Assembly: GCF_025145285.1 (NCBI RefSeq)
Contig: NZ_CP102251.1
Location: 3,348,001 to 3,412,000 of the forward strand
Length of the DNA stretch: 64,000 nt
Source of the DNA: Alistipes onderdonkii
GTDB lineage: Bacteria > Bacteroidota > Bacteroidia > Bacteroidales > Rikenellaceae
Direction: 5' to 3'
In this document: piece after piece, positions 57,172 through 64,000 of the stretch
Layout of the letters: the number at the start of each line of letters is the position of its first letter
Position numbering within the stretch: the first letter of the stretch is position 1
Position numbers and translations under genes: made by a program
Notes under the pieces: generated by a model
Database searches by the model: none
Told to the model about the DNA's origin: nothing
The model's input: the letters and a program-made list of their open reading frames with translations, nothing else

Positions 57172-59181
57172 TTAGTTCTGTTCCGGCAGGAGCTTGCAAA
57201 GCACCGGGTCGTTCTTGATACGTTCCAGTTCCTCGGCGACGATGCGGCCGGCCTCTGCCTTGATACGTTCGTAGTTTTCCTGCACGACCTGTTTCATGTG
57301 ATCCGTCCCGTTCTCGTCCGTGAAATCGGTAATTTGTGGTATCTTCTTGTACCGGGCCGTTTCCGCTTTCACTTTTTCGTTGTCCACGACAATCTCGCAG
57401 TGGAAAATCTTCTGCTCGATACGTTCGTCGAAATTGTCCGCCACAGCCCCGACGAACATTCCCTGCGTGAGCGTCGAGATCTTCGAGGCCGGGATCAGGC
57501 TGTCCAGCTGCGTGGATATGGATGTCGATTTGTCGCTGCGGCTCAACGTCATGCTCTGCCGCTTCTGCAATACCTTACCGAACCGTTCCGAGAGTGTCTT
57601 GGCCGTTTCACCTACGACCTGCCCGGAGAAGATGTTGCCCACCGTGTTCATCACGACGGCGGCCTCCTTGTCCCCGTAGTCCCTCTTCAACTGTGAAAAA
57701 TCCTGGAAGCACAGCAGCACGGCGACCTTGTTGCTTCTGGCCGTGGCGATCAGGTTGTCGAGTCCCTTGAAGTAGATTGTCGGCAGCTCGTCGATGATGA
57801 TGCCCGATTTGAGCTGGCCTTTCTTATTTATGAGCTTGACAATCCGGGAATTATACAATCCCAAAGCCGCTCCGTAAATGTTTTGCCTGTCGGGATTGTT
57901 CCCCACGCAGAGTATCTTGGGATCGTTCGGGTTATTGATGTCGAGCGTGAAGTCATCGCCCGACATGACCCAATATAGCTGGGGCGAAATCATGCGGGAA
58001 AGCGGAATTTTGGCCGATGCTATCTGGCCCTGGAGCTGGTCTTGAGCGCCTCCGAGCCAGGCATCCATAAAGGGGCTGAGGTAGTTTTCGAGTTCCGGGT
58101 AGGATGTCAGAATCGGGAAAATATCCTCGTACCGCTTGTTCAGGAACTCGATGGCGTGCGGGAAGGTACAATACCGCCCGTTGTCGTAGATGCGCAGGAA
58201 CCAGATCACGGCCGCGAAAAGGATAATGGGGCTTTCCACAAAAAAATCGCCCTGCTTCTGCACCCAGCTTCGGTTCAGGTTGAGCATGATGGTATAGGCG
58301 CTCTCGTAGGCGTCCGAAATATCGGTCATGAAGTCCGGGTGAATGGGGTTACAGCGGTGCGAGCGGCGCGGGTCGTCGAAATTTATGACGTAGAAAGTCG
58401 GGATTTTCTTGTAACCTTTCTGGTGATTCAGCAGGTGGTTGTAAGCGATTTCCGAAAGATCGGGAAACTTGTAGTCATAGATGTATTGGGTATAGCCCTT
58501 TTCGATTTGCTGTTTAATAAACTGGTTTACAACACAATAACTCTTCCCGCTGCCCGGGCTTCCCATGCAGATGCAAGCCCTTTGCGGGTTTACAACGTTG
58601 GCGAACCCGTTGTTCCACTGTTTGTTATAGTAAAATTTCGTCGGCAGATTTATGGAGTACTCGTTCTCGATCAGGCGTGTTTCCTGCTGGAATGATTCGT
58701 TCTCGTTATTGAAAGGGTCATCCATGAGATTGTTCTTCAGCAGGCGGGACATCCACACGCCGCCCATCAAGAGGCAGATATACCCGGCCGATAGGGTCAG
58801 TATGTAGAAAGCCGCGTTCGCCGCTGCCGTCAGCGGCAAGTCCAGCAGCCACCAGTTGAAGAAGAACAGCACGCCTCCCGTGGCCAGCGATGCCGTGATT
58901 TTCCGCCAGGTAATTTTCTCCTCTTTTACTCCTTTTGTCCCGAGGCATGAAAGGGCGAGGAACACTACGGCGAAAAGTTTCGTCCATAGTATATTCCGGA
59001 ACAGCCCCGCGGTGCGGTCGAAGTTCAGCAGAATCCTATCGACCACGCCGATATTGATTCCCCATTCCCGTATCTGCCCGTAGCAGAACCAGTAGATGTT
59101 GATAACCACGAACAAGATACTCAATGCCCGCATGAAATCCATTGTTTTAGCAAGACCCCGAAGGTCGTCTTCCTGTTGCAT
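57172..59181 (-). CDS. mobC: Type IV coupling protein (VirD4/TraG family)
   Basis: 669 residues. Four N-terminal hydrophobic segments (about 15-145) anchor it in the inner membrane. The ATPase domain has Walker A CMGSPGSGKSYCVV (about 208-216), Walker B-like SGIIIDELPT and the coupling-protein motif RSNKVAVLLCFQDFSQLKRDYG. It ends in a coiled tail. In CTn341/CTnDOT the third mob gene, MobC, couples the relaxase-DNA complex to the secretion channel. Gene order mobA-mobB-mobC is conserved here. Confidence 0.93.
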   Translation of the reverse strand: MQQEDDLRGLAKTMDFMRALSILFVVINIYWFCYGQIREWGINIGVVDRILLNFDRTAGLFRNILWTKLFAVVFLALSCLGTKGVKEEKITWRKITASLATGGVLFFFNWWLLDLPLTAAANAAFYILTLSAGYICLLMGGVWMSRLLKNNLMDDPFNNENESFQQETRLIENEYSINLPTKFYYNKQWNNGFANVVNPQRACICMGSPGSGKSYCVVNQFIKQQIEKGYTQYIYDYKFPDLSEIAYNHLLNHQKGYKKIPTFYVINFDDPRRSHRCNPIHPDFMTDISDAYESAYTIMLNLNRSWVQKQGDFFVESPIILFAAVIWFLRIYDNGRYCTFPHAIEFLNKRYEDIFPILTSYPELENYLSPFMDAWLGGAQDQLQGQIASAKIPLSRMISPQLYWVMSGDDFTLDINNPNDPKILCVGNNPDRQNIYGAALGLYNSRIVKLINKKGQLKSGIIIDELPTIYFKGLDNLIATARSNKVAVLLCFQDFSQLKRDYGDKEAAVVMNTVGNIFSGQVVGETAKTLSERFGKVLQKRQSMTLSRSDKSTSISTQLDSLIPASKISTLTQGMFVGAVADNFDERIEQKIFHCEIVVDNEKVKAETARYKKIPQITDFTDENGTDHMKQVVQENYERIKAEAGRIVAEELERIKNDPVLCKLLPEQN

Positions 59182-59218
59182 AACCGTAAGATTTAATAAA
59201 TGAATGATAATTGAGATG

Positions 59219-60364
59219 TTATACTTTCCTCCGTCGTGAGGTATTCCGCTTCCGTTGCCCGTCCCGTCCGGCAGGCGCTTGTTTCGGGGACAAGCCCCTC
59301 GTGTTTTCCCCGGGATTCCGTTTTCCGCCGAAGCGCAGCTCGAAGGCGTTGGCCGAGTATGCCTTTCCCAGCCGTGATCCGTTCACGACCGTCCGTGTTT
59401 CGTGGTCAATGAACGTCACACCCACGATGCGGCCGTTTTCGTTGCGTCGTATGTAGAGATCCACCCGGGCTCCCCGCAGGCGTTCGCGCAGTTCTTCCTC
59501 CGTGGGTTCTCCCCGAAGCGCTTTATCGACCCGGCCACGGATTTGCCTCCTCGTGTCGTCCTTCCCGAACCGTTCGGCGCTACGCTCCATGTGCCGTTCC
59601 AGCCCGTCATACCCGACCTCTTTACCGAACAGTGAGGATTTGAGCGGCGCGGCCACTGCCTTGTCCCCGTTCTCGTCCAGCAGCGTGTAGAGCAATCCCC
59701 GGTAGGGGGTTCCGTTCCGCTCTCCCCGGACTTCCTCTATACCTATATTATATAGGGACAGCAATGCCCGGAACTCGCCGAGGGTCTGGAAGCGGTATGT
59801 CGCCACGGCCGGTTTTATTACCGCTGCCACCTGGCGTTTCAGGTCGCCCCGCGTGTAATCGGCGGGGACGATCCCTTGCCCTTTCTCCCGCCTTCTCCCT
59901 TTGGCGGGATGCAGTCCGTACTCCCGTTCCAGTTCCTCGGTAACGGCCACGCTGCGTTCGTTGCGCCTGCTGTCGTTTATCTTGCGCCCGTCCTGGGCCA
60001 CCTGCACCGACACGATATGGATATGCTCCCGTCCGATGTCGGTATGCTTGAATACGATATAAGGTTGTCCTCCCCAGCCCATGCGCTCCATGTAGGCCCC
60101 GGCTATCTCCGCGAGCTGCCCGTCGTCAAGGCGGTCTTCGGGAGCCGGGTTGAGCGATACGTGCACGACGGGTTTTTCCGTCCGGTAGTGCGAGGGCATC
60201 CAGCGCAGGAGGTCTTCTGCCGTCGCGGCCACGTTGAAGCGCCCATCCGCCGGCTCCCTCACGATGTGGGTCAGCAGTACTTTCCCGTCGCCCCGATCGA
60301 CTTTCTCCTGGTTGTACGCCAGCGCGCCGTACACGTCTTTTCCGGTGGTGATATTGGCTACCAT
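59219..60364 (-). CDS. mobB: MOB-family relaxase
   Basis: 381 residues. The N-terminal relaxase domain has the VHVSLNPAPEDRL strand, the metal-binding histidine motif HTDIGREHIHIVSVQV and GLHPAKGRR. It has a long basic C-terminus. The candidate nucleophile Tyr lies early (GALAYNQEKV). It nicks oriT and pilots the strand during conjugation. It overlaps mobA by 7 bp. Confidence 0.93.
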   Translation of the reverse strand: MVANITTGKDVYGALAYNQEKVDRGDGKVLLTHIVREPADGRFNVAATAEDLLRWMPSHYRTEKPVVHVSLNPAPEDRLDDGQLAEIAGAYMERMGWGGQPYIVFKHTDIGREHIHIVSVQVAQDGRKINDSRRNERSVAVTEELEREYGLHPAKGRRREKGQGIVPADYTRGDLKRQVAAVIKPAVATYRFQTLGEFRALLSLYNIGIEEVRGERNGTPYRGLLYTLLDENGDKAVAAPLKSSLFGKEVGYDGLERHMERSAERFGKDDTRRQIRGRVDKALRGEPTEEELRERLRGARVDLYIRRNENGRIVGVTFIDHETRTVVNGSRLGKAYSANAFELRFGGKRNPGENTRGLSPKQAPAGRDGQRKRNTSRRRKV

Positions 60365-60780
60365 CGCTGTCTGAACTCTTCGGAGAGCGACACGACCTGC
60401 TGCCCGACGGCCGCCAGTTCACGTGTCGCTCTCTCCAGTTTATAGAGCAGCGCGAGTGTTTTCTTCTCGGAAAAATGCGCGTGCAGCTCCTTCACCACCT
60501 GGTTGTAATTCGTTCCCACGGCACGGAATTGGGCGTGGAAAGCGGTCAGCTTCGCCACGTATTCGAGCGTTCCCCGGTCGGTCTTTACCACCCGGAACGC
60601 CTCGTTGAACACTCTCGCTTTGATAAAAGCGGCTTTGGACAATAGCCCGGACTGCTCGTAAAGGTCGAGGAAACGGGCATGTTCCACGGCTGAAAAGTTT
60701 ACCGAAAAGCGGTAAACGGCCGGGTCGTTTTTCGCGGGTCGTCCCCCTTTGCCCCCTCGGGGCTTTCTGTTCTTTTCCAT
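60358..60780 (-). CDS. mobA: Mobilisation accessory protein (ribbon-helix-helix type)
   Basis: 140 residues. A basic start (KPRGGKGGRPAKND) is followed by YRFSVNFSAVEHARFLDLYEQSGLLSKAAFIKARVF, a ribbon-helix-helix-like DNA-binding region, and a helical C-terminus with the NYNQVVKELH motif seen in relaxosome accessory proteins. It should bind oriT with the relaxase. It is the first gene of the mob operon. Confidence 0.9.
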   Translation of the reverse strand: MEKNRKPRGGKGGRPAKNDPAVYRFSVNFSAVEHARFLDLYEQSGLLSKAAFIKARVFNEAFRVVKTDRGTLEYVAKLTAFHAQFRAVGTNYNQVVKELHAHFSEKKTLALLYKLERATRELAAVGQQVVSLSEEFRQRW

Positions 60781-60860
60781 CGCATCGAAATTTTAAGGAG
60801 AGGCCAGGGCCCCACCGGTTCCTGAAAATTCCGATCCCTTCGCGGCCTGCCGCCCTTCTG

Positions 60861-60972
60861 AAAAGCACCGACTCCGGAGGTGCTTTCTCCCCCTTGCGGG
60901 CAAGCTGTTTTCTGCTGCAAAACGAGAATCGTGCAGCAGAAAACACAGCTTGCTATTTGCCCTTTGCAAATA
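60861..60972. other. Candidate oriT: nested inverted repeats upstream of mobA
   Basis: Three dyads are packed into 112 bp. AAAGCACC/GGTGCTTT (60862-60869, 60879-60886). GCAAGCTGTTTTCTGCTGC (60900-60918) pairs with 60933-60953, with two extra bases in the right arm. TATTTGC/GCAAATA (60954-60960, 60966-60972). The position just upstream of mobA matches where CTn341-type elements carry oriT. The nick site is not identified. Confidence 0.55.
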
Positions 60973-61339
60973 CCTTCTGCCCGCTCGCGGACAGAACATT
61001 GAAAGAGCCGCCGTAAAACGGGGCAAGGACGGCTTCATTAGCGTCGGGATCGTTCACGAGGCAAAGATACCGACCTATTCAATCACTTGTGCCATAAGCG
61101 ATTACGCCACTTGCGTCCACTTTGACGCCACACGCGGCCATAGCGGAAAAAGAGCATACAACCCGTGTTTTTAAGGGTTTACTTTGCACGTGAGAACGGA
61201 TACGGGCAATGACACATCCCCCTGTCCGCACACGTGTGGACGGATGCAGAAAACATCGTGTGCAGAGGAAAAAGCGGGTCTTTGTCCGGATAAGCAAATG
61301 CGGTTGCGCATGAGTATAAAATCGGACACGCGCCCATGC

Positions 61340-61411
61340 ACCGGCATACCGGCGTAACAGCCTGCCAGCGCACCAGCATATATGCGTGCCGGCATACCAG
61401 CATAAAATCTC
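61340..61411 (+). repeat. Three 24-bp direct repeats upstream of ParA
   Basis: The short unit [AG]CC[AG]GC[AG][TC]A occurs at 61340, 61348, 61364, 61372, 61388 and 61396, giving three 24-bp periods each with two units 8 bp apart. It ends 72 bp before the ParA start codon. It is a candidate iteron or partition (parS-like) site. Confidence 0.6.
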
Positions 61412-61483
61412 ATGCCGTCACTTGTCCGGATACGTGAAGAGATGAACGATTACCCGATTGTATAACTAAAAACGCATGGAACA

Positions 61484-62236
61484 ATGAAAGAGAAAACGAA
61501 ATTCGTGGCCTTCTCCACCCAGAAAGGCGGAGCGGGCAAAACCACCCTCACGGTGCTGGCAGCCTCTTACCTGCACTATGTAAAGGGTTTCAATGTCGCG
61601 GTCATCGACTGCGATTATCCCCAACACTCCATCGTGGAGATGCGGGAACGTGACCTGAAGCTTGCCCTCGAAGACGAACATTACAAGAGGTTAGCTTACG
61701 AACAATTCACCCGGCTTCAAAAGAAAGCCTATCCTGTCGTGGAAAGCAACACGAAAGAGGCGTTGGCCGATGCCGACTACCTCCTGCCGCAAGGTGATTT
61801 CGATTATGTGTTCTTCGACCTTCCCGGTACGATCAATAACGAGGATCTGATTCATTCCCTGGCCGGAATGGATTATCTCGTCGCCCCGATCAGTGCCGAC
61901 CGGGTTGTCATGGAAAGCACCCTGAATTACGCGGTTGTGGTAAAGGAGCATATCATGGGCCGCGAGAAGTCCCGGATGAAAGGGCTGTATATGCTATGGA
62001 ACATGGTGGACGGACGTGAAAAGACAGAGTTATATCAGGTTTACGAGGCGGTAATGAAAGAGCTGGGTCTTCCTGTTCTGAAGACCTTCCTGCCTGACAC
62101 CAAGCGTTTTCGTCGTGAGCAGAACGCCAGCCGTCGCTCTGTCTTCCGCTCCACGCTCTTCCCGGCAGACCGTTCTTTGATCCGGGGCAGCAACCTGGAT
62201 AAACTCGTGGATGAATTGATCGAACTGTTAAAGTAG
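61484..62236 (+). CDS. ParA-family ATPase of the conjugative element
   Basis: 250 residues. The deviant Walker A is AFSTQKGGAGKTTLTVLAASYLHY, with AVIDCDYPQHSIVEMRERD (A') and YVFFDLPGTINNEDL (Walker B). Such a gene opens the transfer region of many Bacteroidales conjugative elements and may support maintenance or transfer. No ParB is visible; the next gene is a DUF3408 protein 6 bp later. Confidence 0.92.
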   Translation: MKEKTKFVAFSTQKGGAGKTTLTVLAASYLHYVKGFNVAVIDCDYPQHSIVEMRERDLKLALEDEHYKRLAYEQFTRLQKKAYPVVESNTKEALADADYLLPQGDFDYVFFDLPGTINNEDLIHSLAGMDYLVAPISADRVVMESTLNYAVVVKEHIMGREKSRMKGLYMLWNMVDGREKTELYQVYEAVMKELGLPVLKTFLPDTKRFRREQNASRRSVFRSTLFPADRSLIRGSNLDKLVDELIELLK

Positions 62237-62242
62237 GATCTT

Positions 62243-62665
62243 ATGAGCGGAAAAGAACATGACGACGGTTTGGACGCTTCCTTCATCATCAGCCAGGCCA
62301 AAAGCCGAAACCGGCCATTACATCCTTACACGCCGGAAAAAGAGGAGGAGGCATCGGCTCTATCGGAACCGTCCGGCGAGGCCGCCGCCTCGCCGGCTAC
62401 GAAAGAGGAGGGACGCCGCCGAAGAGGGAAAGGCCAGGATTACGAGCGTCTTTTTATCCGGAACGCCCCCTCCAATACCCGAAGCGGCAAAACGGTGTAT
62501 ATCCGCAAGGAGTTTCACGAGCGTATAACCCGGATAGTGCAGGTTATCGGTAAGAACGAACTCTCGCTGTATAGCTACCTGGACAATGTGCTGGAGCAGC
62601 ATTTCGCGACCTATCAGGAGGAAATTTCGGAACTCTACAAGAAACGGAACTCCGATATTTTTTAG
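62243..62665 (+). CDS. DUF3408 family protein (first copy)
   Basis: 140 residues. The first 70 residues are acidic and disordered (EKEEEASALSEPSGEAAASP). The C-terminal DUF3408 domain has VYIRKEFHERITRIVQVIGKNELSLYSYLDNVLEQHFATYQEEI, a ribbon-helix-helix-like fold. Pairing with ParA suggests a ParB-like DNA-binding role; this is inference. Confidence 0.88.
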   Translation: MSGKEHDDGLDASFIISQAKSRNRPLHPYTPEKEEEASALSEPSGEAAASPATKEEGRRRRGKGQDYERLFIRNAPSNTRSGKTVYIRKEFHERITRIVQVIGKNELSLYSYLDNVLEQHFATYQEEISELYKKRNSDIF

Positions 62666-62706
62666 TTATGAACCCAATATTTACAACCTATTAAAAACAA
62701 TCCATC

Positions 62707-63126
62707 ATGTCAGACAAAGCAATTATTTTATCTGTTATCCTGGCGGCCGTCCTTTGCGTCGCCGTGCCCTTCATCTTCCGCGTGTGCCGCTACCGGCGCA
62801 GGATGAAAACCCTTATCGTCCCCGACGGCCCTTCGGGGGAGGTCGCCGTGGGGACTGTCCCCACCCCCGAGGCCGAGTACCTGGCCCGTTACATCTGCCT
62901 GCTGCGGCTGCCTTTCGCCGGTAACAAGCACGTGAAGATACGTCCGTCGTATCACGAGCGTATCCGCGAGATCACCCGTGTCATCGGTCGTGGCGACGTG
63001 ACGATCACGGCCTACGTGGACAAGGTTCTCAAGGCGCACCTGGACGATAACCGGGAAACCATCGAGCGGCTTTTCGAGGAACGCGAGGCCGTGGCCTCCC
63101 GGCAACCCAAAGCGGAGGAGCGATGA
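62707..63126 (+). CDS. DUF3408 family protein with an N-terminal membrane anchor (second copy)
   Basis: 139 residues. A transmembrane helix (AIILSVILAAVLCVAVPFIF) precedes a DUF3408 domain, VKIRPSYHERIREITRVIGRGDVTITAYVDKVLKAHLDDNRETIERLF. It shares the R-x-x-[YF]-H-E-R-I pattern with the first copy. The stop overlaps the next start codon (ATGA). Confidence 0.86.
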   Translation: MSDKAIILSVILAAVLCVAVPFIFRVCRYRRRMKTLIVPDGPSGEVAVGTVPTPEAEYLARYICLLRLPFAGNKHVKIRPSYHERIREITRVIGRGDVTITAYVDKVLKAHLDDNRETIERLFEEREAVASRQPKAEER

Positions 63127-63863
63127 ACGGGGCGTTGTGGCTGCTGCCCCTCTTTGCCGTGGGGTATGCCTTGTGGGCGTTTTTCCGCCTGCGGCGGATG
63201 GAACGTAACGAACCGGCAGACGGGATCGTTGCCGAAGACACGCCCTGCCGGCAGGAGATCATCGGCAGGAGCCGCTTTGTCCTCGACCCGCGCCACTCCC
63301 GGCCACAAGCTGCCGTAGAATCTGAAACTGAAAAAGTTACGGAAAAAGCCGATATATTTGTGCCCACGAATGTACCCGAACACCCCCGGCAGATTCCGCC
63401 GGAAGACCTGGATGAAGTGTTCGGTGTCGCTCCCGAGGGGGAGCCTAACGAACCTCTGGAAATCGACTTTCCGCTGTACGATGAATCTTTCCCGGATGCG
63501 GACGCGGAGGAGCCGGATTATGACGAGGATGAAGACGACACCGAAGAGCTGCCCCTTTTGGGCCGCTCGCTTGCCCAGGGGGTTAGTTTTGAACAGATGG
63601 GCGAAGCCTACCGCCACGTGGTACATGATCCACCTTCAACAGACGAGCAAAGGGAGGAAACGGGACGTGTCCTCCTGGGCCTGAAACAGACCGACATGTT
63701 CGAGGTCATCGTTTCGGGCCGCCCCGACGGGAACGACAGGGTAAAATCCCTGATCGACACCTACCTCTCGGCCTTTCACCGGCGTATGTCCGAGAGGTCT
63801 GCGGAAAGCCCATCTCCGCAGGGTTCGGTTCCCACGGGTTTCGACGTCCGTGAGTTTGTTTAA
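63123..63863 (+). CDS. Conjugal transfer region protein (TraD-like, DUF4122-type suspected)
   Basis: 246 residues. A short N-terminal hydrophobic helix (LWLLPLFAVGYALWAFF) is followed by a long acidic region (DADAEEPDYDEDEDDTEELPLLG) and a conserved C-terminal part, SLAQGVSFEQMGEAYRHVVHDPPSTDEQREETGRVLLGLKQTDMFEVIVS. It sits between the DUF3408 pair and the tra genes outside the window. The family assignment is by position and general appearance. Confidence 0.6.
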   Translation: MNGALWLLPLFAVGYALWAFFRLRRMERNEPADGIVAEDTPCRQEIIGRSRFVLDPRHSRPQAAVESETEKVTEKADIFVPTNVPEHPRQIPPEDLDEVFGVAPEGEPNEPLEIDFPLYDESFPDADAEEPDYDEDEDDTEELPLLGRSLAQGVSFEQMGEAYRHVVHDPPSTDEQREETGRVLLGLKQTDMFEVIVSGRPDGNDRVKSLIDTYLSAFHRRMSERSAESPSPQGSVPTGFDVREFV

Positions 63864-64000
63864 CCCCATAATGACATCACGATGAAAGAAAAAGACTACG
63901 GGTAGCACGTGAGGCTATCCTCGAACCACTGAAAAAATCCGAATCAAGAAGTTTAACCCGGTGCGGGGCCTATCCATCCCCGCGCCACAATTCAAACATT
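63864..64000. other. Leader region before the next transfer operon (cut by the window edge)
   Basis: No gene begins here. It contains another copy of the motif CCACTGAAAAAATCC near 63930-63944 and a hairpin GGTGCGGGG (63960-63968) / CCCCGCGCC (63978-63986). It probably forms the 5' region of the next tra genes. Confidence 0.4.

Larger units (their letters stand above)
60781..61483. other. Intergenic region between the divergent mob operon and ParA
   Basis: About 700 bp without a supported gene. It contains the candidate oriT (60861-60972) and a phased triple repeat (61340-61411). Open frames of 70-168 codons here show no domain and are out of frame with each other's composition. Confidence 0.55.

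Noticed and set aside
60440..61174. Several open frames of 70-168 codons upstream of mobA
   Set aside because: They overlap the candidate oriT or mobA in other frames and show no domain or consistent coding character.

Overview
The window looks like Bacteroidota, probably an Alistipes-like member of the Rikenellaceae. The reasons are high-GC chromosomal genes, SusC/SusD pairs, Bacteroidota-type promoters (TTTG, about 19 nt, TAnnTTTG), a long-form hisG, a bifunctional hisB, and a CTnDOT/CTn341-type conjugative element carrying rteC and mobABC. The genus is an inference; no rRNA is present.

Chromosomal part (1 to about 33530). A truncated TonB-dependent receptor opens the window. It is followed by an AI-2E family permease, a biotin-dependent carboxyltransferase, mscL, an odd ion channel and a tRNA with a CAT anticodon. 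A nine-gene minus-strand operon (20791 down to 6867) couples a polysaccharide utilisation locus (SusC, SusD, a LamG lipoprotein, GH76 and GH92) to a glycyl radical enzyme, its activase, a cupin and a RhaT-like transporter. A divergent AraC regulator flanks it. Next come a NAGPA-type lipoprotein and a compact histidine operon (hisG-D-C-B-H-A-F-IE). That operon has a 17-residue leader peptide holding eight histidines, plus an attenuator. HisB carries a roughly 104-residue low-complexity insert.

Mobile part (about 33530 to the right edge, not closed). This is an integrative conjugative element: an AraC regulator, rteC, two HTH proteins, a PDDEXK nuclease, a 2040-residue methylase-helicase, topB, DUF proteins, mobA/mobB/mobC, a candidate oriT, ParA, DUF3408 proteins and the start of the tra region.

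Inside this element lies the most interesting part. A tyrosine recombinase (48755-49873) is followed by nine low-GC, same-strand gene cassettes separated by ten short structured sites (49887-55329). The products include Imm22-like, Imm11-like, DUF6630-like and macro-domain proteins plus orphans. This matches the recombinase-associated acquired interbacterial defence clusters (rAID-1) reported from gut Bacteroidales. The sites behave like integron attC sites: the two ends of every cassette are complementary to each other in a cassette-specific way, and most sites fold into an imperfect hairpin with an extra base or bases in the 5' arm. The general cluster type is therefore known. The site anatomy described here is read directly from this sequence, and I cannot say whether it has been published.
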